This document shows positions 1 through 11,369 of a DNA stretch of 43,932 bases, in pieces (within the stretch, counting starts at the first letter, position 1; the number at the start of each line of letters is the position of its first letter). The stretch is from the NCBI GenBank assembly GCA_001910725.1, contig MJGA01000083.1:1-43932 (forward strand), written 5' to 3'. The stretch is from Phanerodontia chrysosporium (Eukaryota; Basidiomycota; Agaricomycetes; Polyporales; Phanerochaetaceae). Under the pieces are notes generated by a model, which worked only from the letters and a program-made list of their open reading frames with translations, was not told the origin of the DNA and did no database searches. A program made the translations under genes and the position numbers.

Positions 1-512
1 TCCCCTCTCGCTCCCTGTCAAGCGGCACTTGCACGACATTCTCTCCTACTCTACCACTGCTGCTACGCTCTTAATGACCCTTCTTTCTCTCGTCTGTAGC
101 GCTCCATCCCGTGTCTCGTCTGTATCGACTTGTCGCCTCGCTCTATTGCTCGTTCACTCCTACTCAAAGTCTGATGATTCCTGCTTGCTCTATCGCTGAT
201 CGCTTATCCATGCCCTTGACACTATACTGTACCTCTGCTGTCCCTGCTGTTCCACTTGTGGTCGTGTCAACCACGAGCCTCCACATTAGTAACCCCCGTT
301 AGCTTTTTGATTCGTTTTACATTACTGATACTCTCATATCTCTCAGTAATGTACTCCGGATGTCTTCTGCATGATTTTATAGGTCTATCCTGACATGGCA
401 GTGTCATGAACGGAGCATGTAGAATGGCCACGAACGTGAACGTTTCCCGAGGGCCCAGCGAGTTATACCTGAACCTCGATAAAAAAATCTATACACACTG
501 TTGGGCACGACG
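1..512. other. intergenic stretch, nothing recognised
   Basis: No exon chain, repeat or RNA gene could be supported here. The part next to 512 lies downstream of the minus-strand transporter copy and probably holds its 3' UTR and terminator. The single open frame at 111-302 has no recognisable composition or motif. Confidence 0.5.
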
Positions 513-2939
513 TTAGTACAGGTACCGGAATCCCTTTTCCTTTCCATAGCCTCGTCCAGGGTGAGGCCCTCCAGCCGCGCTGCCTCCTCGATCCTATCGC
601 GCTCAGCATCCGTCACCTCTTCGACCTCGCGTTTGTCGAGCTTCGTATTCTGCCACATCAGCATCCACCGCAGCACTATAGGAACGTGAGCATGCTGCTT
701 TTCCGTACACAAATAGACAAAGACGGACCTAGTGCGAGGACAGTGCTCAACGCCAGCGCTGCCAGGCCTATGATCATCGATGGGTGGTAGTCCGGGCCCC
801 ACGCAGCCTTCCATACGTATGACCCGATGCTGTGCATGTGGCGTCAGCACGATAGGTCACCGATGCACAGCCAGACACCACTCACAGCGTCCCCAGGTTG
901 CCGCAGCCGTTGACAATCGCGATCGCCGCCGTGCGCTTCGCCGGCGGCCGCGGGATCGCGTTGGCGGTCCATACCAGGGTCAACGCTGAGCCTGTGGAGA
1001 TATGTGAGTGCTTGTGCGGTAGCGGTGTACGGTACAATCATTACCTGCGTATCCGCCGGCCATTAGGAAGAGGGCGACGTAGCGGCCTCCGACGGAGGCT
1101 GTGGACAGGCCGATGATATACCCGACCATGACGCTCCACCACGGGCCTGCGACGTGGAAGAAGCGTTCGCCGCTGCGGTCTGTAACATCTCTAAGCCGCG
1201 GCGTAACTTTCGAGTGGGGCAGGGGCGTACCTGCGTGCCATGCGTTCGCGCAACAAAGAATGGTAGCTAAGATCCACGGCGGTCTGTCGGGTTTCTTAGC
1301 ATTACGGTAACTTTGGGAGGATATAGGCTCGGATGCTCACGCGGCCAGTAGCAAGCTGACGGTTGTTGAAAACCCTAGCGTCGCTGTGAGCCTGCAAGTA
1401 CCGTCAGAATTTACCGCTGGACAAAGACTGCCGTAGAAGCTCACGTAGGGAAAAAGTTGACAAAGCTCGTTCCTAGAAGTAGGGCACATGTCATGATCGA
1501 AAAGACCCATACTTTGGGGTCCAGCAACGCTTGCATCAACCCAGACAAAGCACTCGAAAAAATGTCAGGGTTCCAGTTCAACGGTCGTAAACGTCGGACG
1601 CGTACGTGTCGCGGGTCAGATCTTCGTCGACTTCCCGACGTCCTCGGCGAGACGAACCTGAGCAAGCCGCCGTTCCGCCTTAGACAGCCATCGAGTGTTG
1701 TGCGGCTGTGTTGCTTGAAGTCAGATGGAGGCAAGAGTATAGATCAGATCATACCCACATAGTCTGGGAGCGTCCAACTTCGCAAAGTCAGCATGTTTCA
1801 ATGACATAGGGCTTGTGGCGGACAGACATGGCAAGTAGTCCAATGAAGACTGTGATGGCGCCCTGTTTGATTGCTCAGAGTCATCAACCACATTTAGTGT
1901 GCGGAGTACGTACCTCGATGTAGAACAGCCTGAAGACCAGTTATTGAATTGAGTCCAAGACTTCGAGTCTCGTGCAGGTACGCACCATCTCCAAGCTTTG
2001 ATACCAAGCTTGCCTTCCATGTTTGCAATAATACCAGCCGCCATCAGCTAGGGTCGTTATCAAGGTCATTCTGTGGGAGAACCTCCAAAGTGCAGAAGTA
2101 GCCACTTACGCTGCCAAAGGCGTTAGAAATCAGTAGGCCGCAGTACAGAAGTGCCGACCGAAGAGCCAGCTCCTGAAATGCGGGTTTTAGCGATAGTGCG
2201 GCTCGACGTCGCTCATGCTTACCTTGCGGGTGTACCAGCGGGAGAGCAGAAAGATCGCTCCTGGGTAGAATACTGCTTCGGGGAGGCCGATGAAAATGCG
2301 AGCCGCCAGTAGCCCTGAGTAGTTCTTTACTTGCTACGGATTCTTGAGTCGGTACAACGATAATCACGAAGCAGGAACGTGCATACCCCTGTCAAAGCGC
2401 TGGTCATACCCCAGATGCAAACGCATGCTGGGATATAGTAGGACGGACTACAGGACCCTAAGTTAAAGTTCAGTATCTAAATTTAGGCGATAACGCACCG
2501 TGAGACGCGGTTGAGAAGCATGTTCGACGGGATCTGTGCGGGAACGTAGGAGGCGTAAAGTACCGCCAGTACAGTCTCATACTGAATATCTGTCGCGTAA
2601 ACTCCGTGGGACGCTCATAGGTTCCGAGACACGCTGTGGACTGACCTGTGATGTGCACGTCTTTCTCGATGCCGTTCAGGCGGGCTGAGGAGATGGCTGT
2701 ACGCTTAAGACCGTTCAGCAGCTATCTCCAGACATACAAGACCGTTGCCGACTCACATCGATATAGTTCAGGATGAAGATAAGTATGATGGTAGGGAGCA
2801 GCCAGATGTCGAGCTTGCGCAATAGCCGTTTCTCAGCTTGCTGTCGGACGCCGGGGAGGAGCAGCTCGCCATCGTCGTCGACCAACGCTTCCGGCGCGCT
2901 CTCGCCTAAGTCCTTTTTCTCTGAATTCTCGTCGGACAT
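513..2939 (-). pseudogene. MFS transporter, allantoate/nicotinate permease type, 3' tandem copy, probably frameshifted
   Basis: This copy aligns exon by exon with the intact transporter at 3629-6104: start ATG at 2939, first membrane segment around IWLLPTIILIFILNYID, then SSARLNGIEKDVHIT, IGLPEAVFYPG, LLSRWYTRK, FVNFFPT, ANAIPRPPAKRTAA and YHPSMIIGLA. The family (ACS branch of the major facilitator superfamily) imports organic anions and vitamins across the plasma membrane; the substrate is not readable from sequence. Two single-base losses relative to the sister copy break the frame. One lies near 1632-1636 in the central loop and gives an early stop unless a weak gtcgac donor is used. The other lies in the A run at 535-538 and replaces the KKGFRYLY-type end with a long tail that runs on to 404. 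513 is the stop expected in the ancestral frame. It could be a young pseudogene or a base-calling artefact. Confidence 0.75.
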
Positions 2940-3628
2940 GCCGCCAGGGGTCGGGAATGGTACAAGATTGGAGCTCGGAGTTCATCGAGGGCATGCATCC
3001 TTAAGTATTCAACACGGGCGCCCGGACCGCATGTACGTGGCGACCTGCATGGCATCCGAGGCCGATAAAGGACGGACGATCAGGAAGTTTATAGGAGCAC
3101 GGACGCAGATGCAGACTGGAAATGAAAGCACATAGGCGGGGCGGATCAGCCGTACAGACGCTGATGCTGGGAGTGCGGAGGCTGTAGACCGTCAACCTGG
3201 ACTGTTAGTGAGCCAAGTCTAGAGTCGATAGAAGGCAGCAGGGTGAGAGATAGTCGAGAAGACGGGGAAGATATACCGAATTTGCGAGCGAGCCCATGTG
3301 CAAGGTTGTATCGGAGACGCATGCGCTACGAACGCCATTCGCCGGCGAGGCGCGGATCACGCGTGCGGCGAGCTAGAAGTCGTAGAAAGCATCATGAGGC
3401 CGGCCCTCGATATTATACGCATCATTCGCATCATAGGAGAATGGAGTACTGCATGCGAGTTAGTTGTGAACCGCCATGGCAATACAGCGCGCCGACAGCT
3501 CACCCAGCACGGTCATACTCGTCCAGACCGAGAAGGCAGCAGTACGGGGCATAAGATCTCTTGGGGCTCTCAAGCTCGCCTGTGTTCGGAGGTAGCGCAT
3601 AAAACCCAATCAGTGATTCGCGTGGTCG
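2940..3628. other. spacer between tandem MFS genes
   Basis: Holds the 3' UTR of the upstream transporter and the promoter of the downstream copy. No additional exon with family resemblance was found. Confidence 0.5.
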
Positions 3629-6104
3629 TCAGTACAAGTACCGGAACCCCTTCTTCCGTTCCATCGCCTCGTCGAGAGTAAGGCCCTCGAGCCGCGCAGC
3701 CTCTTCTATCCGTTCGCGCTCTCCCTCGTCCATGGCGAGCTCGCTCTTGTCGAGCTTCCGGTTCTGCCAGATGAGCATCTGGCGCAACACTATTTTCTAC
3801 GTCAGATCGCTCCAATCAGACAGTAATATGACAACGCACCGAGGGCGAGGAACGTGCTCAGCCCGAACGACGCCAGGCCGATGATCATCGACTGGTGGTA
3901 ATCTGGACCCCACTCGGCCTTCCACGCATACGAGCCGATGCTACAGTATTCTGTCAGACGTATACTGCTGCACTGTCACAACCGCACGCACAGATTTCCT
4001 AGGTTGCCGAACCCGTTCACTATGCCCATCGCCGCAGAGCGCTTCGCGGGCGGCCGCGGAATGGCGTTTGACGTCCACACGAGCGTCAGCGCGAAGCCTT
4101 GGAGGCGCACACAACGACGTCAGTGCAGCGCAGACGAGTCGCAGCGCAGCACGCACCTGCGTACCCGCTCGCCATGAGGAACAGGGCGAGGTAGCGGCCG
4201 CCGATGGCGGACGTGGACAGCCCGATGATGTACGCGACCATGACGCCCCACCACGGCACCGCGAGGTGCAAGAACCGCTCGCCAGTGCGGTCTGCAGGGC
4301 ATCTCAGCCTTCATCCGACCACGCAGAAGGCGAGACGTACCCGCATGCCAGGCGTTCGCGCAGCAGACGATGGTCGCAAAGATCCAGGGCGGGCTGCGTG
4401 TGCTCAGCCATCAGCAACGCGCTCCACGCCACACACGGGGTGCAGGCGACTCACGCGCAGAGCAGCAGACTGACGGTCGTCGAGAATCCCAGCGTCGCGG
4501 TGAGCCTGTCCGGGAGCCGAGGTGAGCGTGGGAGGGATGCACGGGTGCGCGGGGCCGGCTCACGTCGGGAAGAAGTTCACGAAGCTGAGCCCGAGGAGCT
4601 GGGCGCACCCCATGACCGAGAGGATGTACACCTTCGGGTCCTGCAGCGCCTGCTTCAGGCCCGTGAGCGCGCTGCGAGGCGTAATGAGTGCGTGCCCACT
4701 GGCCAGAGAGAGCGGCGTACGTGTCGTGCGCAGAGTCCTCGTCGGCCTCGCCTGCGTCCTCCGCGAGGCGCACTTGCGCGAGGCGTCGCTCAGCCTTCGA
4801 GAGCCAGCGCGTGTTGTGGGGCTACGCGATGCGTCAGCGGTCGCAGATGAGCGAAAGCGGGTGTGGCCCACGTAGTCGGGCAGGGCCCAGCTGCAAGCAG
4901 GCGCGGTCAGCAGGCAGCGCGAACGCGGTTTCGGTACAATGCTCACATCGTAAACAGGCCCACGCAGACCGTGATTGCGCCCTGAGAGCCATTCAGTGGT
5001 GCGATCTCCCACAAGTCTGGGACGACATGCCTCGATATAGAACAGCCTGCGACTCGGATATTAATAGGGAACGTGCTTCGCGGAGAGCAATACGTACCAC
5101 CGCCACGCGCGGACGCCGAGCTTGCCCTCCATGTTCGACAGGATCCCGGCCGCGATCAGCTGCCGTCGGTGCCGTGCTCAGAATACAGGCGGATGCCGCA
5201 CTAGGGTGTGCATGCACTCACGTTCCCGAAAGCGTTCGAGATCAGCAGACCGCCGTACAGAATGGCGGCACGGAACGACATTTCCTGGCAGGGGCGTGTG
5301 GGCGTGAGCGGTACCGAATCGAGTGCGCAGCACGTAGTGGAGGCGCACCTTGCGTGTGTACCACCGCGAGAGCAGGTACGTGACCCCAGGGTAGAACGCA
5401 GCCTCGGGGAGTCCGACGCAGATGCGCGCACCCAGGATGCCTGCGTAGTTCTTGGTGATCTAGAGGGCTGTCAGTTTTGGAGAGCCTCCGCGGAGGTGAG
5501 ATGCTCACTCCTGTCAAGGCACTGGTCATGCCCCAGAGGCAGACGCAGGCTGCAATGTACAAAGACGGCCTGCACGGTATCAGTCTGGGTCTGTGGAAAG
5601 GCACAAAGGAAACCACCAACTTGGAGATCTGGTTCAAGACTATGTTCGACGGAATTTGGGCAGGGACATATGATGCATATAGAACGGCGAGCACTGTCTC
5701 GTATTGAATGTCTGCGCATGGATGTTAGACTCTGCTGGACTCCGGCAGATATATCGATACTCACCAGTAAGGTGCAAGTCCTGCTCGAGACCCTGAAGGC
5801 GAGCAGACGAGACGGCGACGCGCTGTGCCCGTATTAGTTGAGCTCACATCATGCACAGAAAACGGCTTACATCGATATAGTTGAGTATGTAGATCAGGAT
5901 GACAGTGGGGAGGAGCCGGTAGTCGAGCTTGCGGACGAGCCTTCGTTCTGCGGCCTCGCGAGCTCCAGGCAGAAGCAGTGCACCGTCGTCGTCTCCGACC
6001 GATAGAGCACGCTCTGTGACATTCAGCTCTAGAGACTCAGTCGCCTTCCCAGCGTCATACTTTTCCTCAGACGCATCGTTGGACGGTGGGCGACGTAAGC
6101 TCAT
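3629..6104 (-). CDS. MFS transporter, allantoate/nicotinate permease type, intact tandem copy
   Basis: A 12-helix plasma-membrane importer of the ACS branch of MFS (relatives: Dal5, Tna1, Liz1, Vht1); the substrate is unknown. I chose ATG 6104; exon 1 (6104-5871) ends in YILNYID and splices in phase 0 to RVAVSSARLQGLEQDLHLT. Later exons: 5822-5765, 5711-5621, 5569-5509, 5459-5349 (GLPEAAFYPG, LLSRWYTRK), 5284-5222 (LLISNAFGN), 5159-5098 (NMEGKLGVRAWRW), a 16-nt microexon 5046-5031, 4981-4947, and about nine more to the stop at 3629-3631. The donor after the microexon is GC (5030-5029), where the sister copy has GT. All junctions keep frame. The C-terminus is a charged cytoplasmic tail (KLDKSELAMDEGERERIEEA) ending KKGFRYLY. 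It sits about 690 bp upstream of its sister in the same orientation, clearly by tandem duplication. Confidence 0.9.
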
Positions 6105-6144
6105 GGCTTCGAGGATGGCTACACTCCACGTAGGACGGGCCGGT

Positions 6145-6152
6145 TCTTATAG
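6145..6152 (-). promoter_or_regulatory. TATA-like element of the intact MFS gene
   Basis: CTATAAGA on the minus strand, 41-48 nt before the ATG at 6104. Position and sequence suit a core promoter; no transcript data are available here. Confidence 0.4.
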
Positions 6153-7538
6153 CATCGAAGGGGTTCCGCCTCTTTATACGAGAGACGACTTTTTGCGGGC
6201 TCTGGTCAGTCATGACATGGCCGTCCGCGGCAATAGTCGGAACGAAATCGGTACGGAGTTGTCTTCTATTTCGCACTGGAGGGGCCAACAACCTACCGAT
6301 GGTGCTTCGTAGAGGCTCTCGTGTGGGTATTGTGGGAGTCGCTACATGGAGCAGCGAATTAGGGACGACGCTACTGGTCAATCCTGGTGTAGACGGACCT
6401 TCTCCTGCATACACGTGAGGGTGGTGAGCTGCAGCGGGAGAACTATGCAAGACGGAACTTACCAGTCGAGTGGATAGCTTGAGTGCACCCGCTGAGATGG
6501 ATTGTGTCAGAAAGAAGCTAAGCATGGTATGATGTATGAAGTGTCTCCGGAGCGCGGCCGACACCCAGATCCGCGAGTGCAAAAGCTAGTGTTCGCTCGC
6601 TCACTCATGCAATATGCATCAAGCACAAAACCCTATGCACAACGTCGCCCTTCCGGGTGGTGGAGAACGAGGCACATGGTTCGTATACATGGGCTGAAGG
6701 AACGCGGCGATTGTTGCGAGTTTGAAGACGTGTAAACAACTACAAACATGATGCGTTGGTCTCAACTTTTGAGCGTTTGCTCTGCCCGATAGCGCCAGAC
6801 GATGCAACATGCACTCCACTGCGTGCTGCCCAGCTGGGCAGTGCAAGGGAAGGATGATTCTTCACGGTGAGGCTGGGAACTCGTATGCTGCCTCCACCGG
6901 TCGGTGTACTCAAATCGATACTGCTACCAGGAGTACTCCGAGCGCGGATCGACACGACGTCGCTCGCGACGTTCCCTAACACCTCCTCGCCTTCTCCTCC
7001 CAGCACACTGTTCTGAGCAGACAATTCGCAAAGGAATACTCGGCTAGGTCCTCGACACATTCCAGCGTTCGCCACTGTCCAGAAGCGGAGGTGTCCTCGA
7101 AGCAGCTCCAAATCGGGCGACTTCGACGGGCGACGTCCCAATCGAGATGGGGCCAACTCGAACCAGCGGGGCATGTTCGATTCGGACCAGCACTTGCACT
7201 CGAACCACCACCACCTCGCCCCGTCGCACCCCCCCAAGCCAGCCGCCAACTCGTTCGCACTCCTTCGCCCTACACCATCGCGTGACAGACGCGTGAAGAC
7301 AGCTACAACAGCTCCTAACAACACAGTAGTCTTCTCGAACAGAGCAGCGGCAAAGCCAGAGCGAGAGTCGCTCGCCAGTCCCCCCCCTCTCCCCCTCTCG
7401 GGGGTGACTCTCCTCCACTCCAACCAGTCGCATCCACTCGGCCCCCACGCAGACAGAACAAGACAGTACAAACCAAGGACACCCAAGACACACGCTCAAC
7501 TCACCTCCTTCTCACATCACTCCCACCAAATCCGAACC
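6153..7538. other. divergent promoter region between MFS gene and repeat-protein gene
   Basis: The first part is the upstream region of the minus-strand transporter. From about 7180 the plus strand becomes C-rich, with a CCCCCCC/GGGGG hairpin-capable tract at 7377-7411, consistent with a 5' UTR of the gene starting at 7539. The frame of that gene is open back to an ATG at 7173, so a 122-residue N-terminal extension cannot be excluded. Minus-strand open frames here are antisense shadows. Confidence 0.45.
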
Positions 7539-10500
7539 ATGCTAGGCGCACACCTTGTCGTAGCGGCCTGTCTCAGCGTCGTCTGGAACTGGCTCATCTT
7601 GCATCCCGAGGCCGGACGAACGGTCACCGAGACTCGACATGCCCTCGTCGAGGCATCCAAGCGGGCTGCAAAGAAGGCGCGCAAGCTGCTGGACAGCGCG
7701 CTCAACTTTCGCTCCCGGACTCCAAAGGCCTCGGAGCCAGCAACAAGTCCACGAGCAACTCTGACTTCACCAGTGCGCGAGTCTCTCGAGGTCGTCCCAC
7801 GGCCAAGACGACCACTAGCACCGTCACCACCGGCGCGACCGCTGACACGCAAGCAAGTGTCGTCGTACCCCACGTCGCGCCCTCTGGTGCTCTTGGAGGC
7901 TGTATCACCGATATCACAGTACCAGCCACGTCTAGAAATGCTGCCGACGCTGAAGTCCCTCGAGACCGCCCCCCAAAAGCGCATTCGCGCACCCACACTC
8001 CCGGCTGTCCCGCAGCCGCGGTGCTTTGCGATCGAGAGGAACATCACGTCGTTCCCAGAGCAGTGCCTCGTCGTCGACCCCTTTGCTGGTCGCACCATCT
8101 CGGCGCAGTCAACCCCGTGGTCAGTGCATGTTCGGATGGAGTACAGCCCTCTCCTTGGCGCGGTCGTTCTTCTGTGTATCGTCGTGCTTCCCAGTCTTGC
8201 GGCGTTGTATGTTGTCTTTGTTCGTCTGGTTCGACGGATAAAGTGCCGCCCTCAGAAGGTTAGTCGCTGTCGATCCATCGTACGACGTCTTGTTGACACC
8301 CTGCTCAGCGTCTGGCGCCTTCCAAGGAGGATCAACTGGCCGTGTGCGAAGTGGTCGAGCTCATGACCGACGGTGCTCGCCTTCTCCAACAGGTACGCAG
8401 TCACTTGGATTGTGGTGTACGACGCATGCTGACGCCGTCGATGACAGGGAGTCCCTGCATCCAAAGTGTCCGACATCATGACGACCGACATTCTGACTGT
8501 CCGCGCATCGACATCTCACTTGACGATCGAGTGCTCTGGCCCGTGGACCATCCCTCCCATTAGCGTGTACACGAGCCTGCGCTTCCGTGGCGTTCCCAGG
8601 GTCGTCCAGGACACCCGTGCGCACATTGTCGCTGTCTACTCCTCCCGCATTGCCTCTATGCTCAAGGCGCTCAAGTACTCACCCAAGATGATCATGCCCA
8701 GGCCGCCCCGAAGGACACCTGCGTAGTGAGTATACCAGCGAACAGCTTGTCAACTCCGAGTCGTCCGTCTAACCCATCCCCGTCTAGTTTCGAATGGCCC
8801 GAGTTTGGCGTTGCGGCGTTCTTCCGCTGCGCAGAGCACTTCCAATGGACCAGCCTCGATCAACGTCGCTCGTACTGTCCCGCGAACACCATGGACTGGA
8901 CGACGCTGAACGTTCCCGGAGCCTTGCGCTGCGCCGAGCACCTTCAATGGCCAGGCATTGCCTGCCGTCGATTCTACCACGATCATCGGGACATGGACTG
9001 GACGACGCTCGAATTCGGCGACTCTCTGCGGTGTGCCGAGCATCTTCGCTGGACGTCCATTGACAGCCGCCGGCACTACCACGCAAAGGAGACTTTGGAC
9101 TTCGAGGTCGACGCCTTTTTCCGCTGTGCAGAGCATCTTGTCTGGGTTGGCATTCATGGCCGTCGTCAGTACCGCGTCCAAGAGGTACAAGACTGGACAG
9201 CACTCGAGGTTGGCCGGTTCTTCCGTTGCGCTGAGCACCTTCACTGGAGCACGATCGACGCCCGTCGCTTCTACCGCTCTCACCAGCCGACTGACTGGTC
9301 GATGTTCGAGCTCGGACAGTCTTTCCGTTGCGCGGAGCAGCTTCGCTGGAGCTCCCTTGACACTCGCCGCTCGTACCGTCGCCAAGAGTCCTCGGACTGG
9401 ACTGTGCTTGACCTGTGCAAGTCCGTTCGCTGCGCTGAGCGTCTCATCTGGACCTCTCTCGGCGACCGTCGGCGCTATCGTCCACAACTTGCAGGTGACT
9501 GGACAGGCCTAGACATCTCCAAGTGTTTCCGCTGCGCCGAGCACCTTCGCTGGACCTCGCTTGCTGGGAGGCGTCTCTACCGCTCTCTCGAGAGGGCGTC
9601 TCCGGTGTCGCACAACCTGGACAGGTTCTTCCTCCGGGCGGAGCGCATCGACTGGACAAGCATCGATCTCCGGCCATTCTTCAGCTCCGCGGAGCGTATT
9701 CCCCGTCCACAGACAACCGATTGGGTCACATTCGGAGTTGCGGAGTTCTTCCTCTGTGCGGAGCCGGAGCTTGCTGCGTCGCCGTCGTCTTCCAAGCACA
9801 TCACTGCAGGCGAAGCCGGCGACCAACCGCTTGTTCTGTCCGTCGTCTCCGCATCCGCAGAACAGCATCTCCGCAAGCTGCCCACAGGAAGGAAGGTCCC
9901 GAAGAAGCTCCCTGCTCCAGACAGGCAGACGAAGGACTCATCTGCTCCAAAGTCCAGTCGGAATCGGCTCTCGGCGTTGCGCGGACTTTCGAGTCAAGCT
10001 GCCTTCTCCGTGCTTGCGGATAGTTCTGCGGGAGCTTTTGGCGTGGACGATCTTGCCGACGAGCTCAACGAAGAGGAAAATGAGGAGCCTATCGAGACGT
10101 GCCAGATCGAAGGAGGCGACAAGACTGAAGGGGACGGAGACGCCACTGCGGCGGCGACTTGCATCGCCCAAACGCAACAGCAGCAGCCAACTGCGGCAGC
10201 CATAGTCAGCACCGGTATCGCACAGTCTGGTTCGTCGCCCAACAAGCTCGCATCGAGCGTCGCGAAGACTCGCCAACAGTCCCAGGCCGGAGCACAGAAG
10301 GATGTCACTGCCGGTCCAAGCGAGAGTGCTGCGGCAGAGGCGTCACCGAAGCGCAAGCCCAGACGCAGGGGCGGCAGGGCGTTGTACGTCGCTAGGAAGA
10401 AGGAGCGCGACGAGAAGCACGAGCAGTACCTCTCCCACTGTGCAGAGTTCGCCAACCGTCGACATGACATTCTCAAGGACGCAGTCACCTACCGCCAGTC

Positions 10501-11369
10501 CGGGCCTTGGCGCATCGAAGAGGCCACCCGAGAGGTCTGGGCCAGTGCGTACGCTCCCCATGTCGCCGCGGCATACCCATCACCACCTTCTGGTCCGAAG
10601 CCGACGCGGCAGTCCGACACGCAGCGCAAGACCCGCCATGGACGCGTGAAGCCCTTCATCTGCAAGCAGCAGTATCCTACGCAGCCGGTGACCGTCGTTG
10701 GACACGACATGCGGATCCCGGAGGAGGTGCGGAACAAGTACCGCGAGCAGCGCAGGGCGCAGATAGCGACGATGAACAAGCGGCGGGATCGGAACAAGGA
10801 TTCGGACCTCATCGACCACCTGCTCGTTCCACTGAAGGCGAAGCTCGAGGATGTCTCGCCCGCATTGATGGAGATTGTGGCGGAGTACGAGGAGGCAGAG
10901 GCGGAGAAGGTCGCTGTCAAGGCTGCTGCGGTCCAACCCCAGCGAAGCGAACCCCCCGCCTCGTCCTCGGTTCGCCCTCCCAACGTCGCATCACCTCCCG
11001 TTAACAGTGCTGTTGCCTCGTCGTCGCGTACACTATCCGAAGCTCGGGCACCTCCCGCTCCTCAAGTCGGCGCCCAGCCTCCTGCGGTCCCTGCGAGGAA
11101 CGTTCCCCGCTCTAGGATTCCCATCTCCAGCGCTTCTCGTCCTCGTACGGTACGTTCTTTCGTTCCTCGCTTGGTCTCCGAGTCGTGTAGCTGATGTCTG
11201 CGCCGTGTAGTCTCAGGCTCCGCGTCCGCCTCCTGGCCCTTCTCGCATTCAGTCCGCGCCATCTCCTGTCCACAGCCACATCCCTCGCATCCCGAACAGG
11301 GCCGTTGCGACCTCCACGGGACCAGCTCGTCCGAGCTCCTCCCGCGGCGGTCGACACACTGCAGCGTAA
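7539..11369 (+). CDS. membrane-anchored W/RCAE-repeat protein (unrecognised family), long member
   Basis: I do not recognise this protein. Five exons, all in frame: 7539-8258, 8327-8392, 8448-8725, 8788-11149, 11211-11369; 1194 residues. ATG 7539 starts a hydrophobic signal-anchor (LGAHLVVAACLSVVWNWLIL); ATG 7173 in the same frame is an alternative. A second membrane segment lies at about residues 205-232 (LLGAVVLLCIVVLPSLAALY), followed by the basic stretch RLVRRIKCRPQK. About ten repeats of roughly 34 residues follow (DW..L.....RCAEHL.W..ID.RR.YR), then a Ser/Gln/Glu-rich linker, a basic patch (KRKPRRRGGRALYVARKK), a conserved block (SGPWRIEEA, RHGRVKPFICKQQYP, NKYREQRR, NKRRD, IDHLLVPL), and a Pro/Ser/Arg tail. 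The layout suggests a membrane-tethered protein with a long internal region, perhaps at ER or nuclear envelope; that placement is inference. A shorter paralogue lies at 30387-32432. Confidence 0.8.
8788..9770 (+). repeat. protein-level tandem repeat array, about 10 units of ~34 residues
   Basis: Successive units read DWTTLNVPGALRCAEHLQW, DWTTLEFGDSLRCAEHLRW, DWTALEVGRFFRCAEHLHW, DWSMFELGQSFRCAEQLRW, DWTVLDLCKSVRCAERLIW and DWTGLDISKCFRCAEHLRW, each followed by a half like TSIDSRRHYH. Both halves start with W-[TS]-x-[IL]-[DE], so the period can also be read as about 17 residues. The units differ enough at DNA level to show that the array is old rather than a fresh minisatellite. The last two units are degenerate. 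Confidence 0.85.

Noticed and set aside
404..512. 31-residue C-terminal extension of the MFS copy
   Set aside because: It arises only from the frame break at about 535; the sister copy and the expected stop at 513 argue against it being native.
7173..7538. N-terminal extension of the long W/RCAE protein from ATG 7173
   Set aside because: The frame is open, but the composition is leader-like (C-rich, no conserved look) and ATG 7539 gives a signal-anchor start. Kept only as an alternative.
8750..9487. 245-codon open frame antisense to the repeat array
   Set aside because: Created by the biased codons of the plus-strand repeats; its own repeats mirror the sense array and it has no splice or start support.
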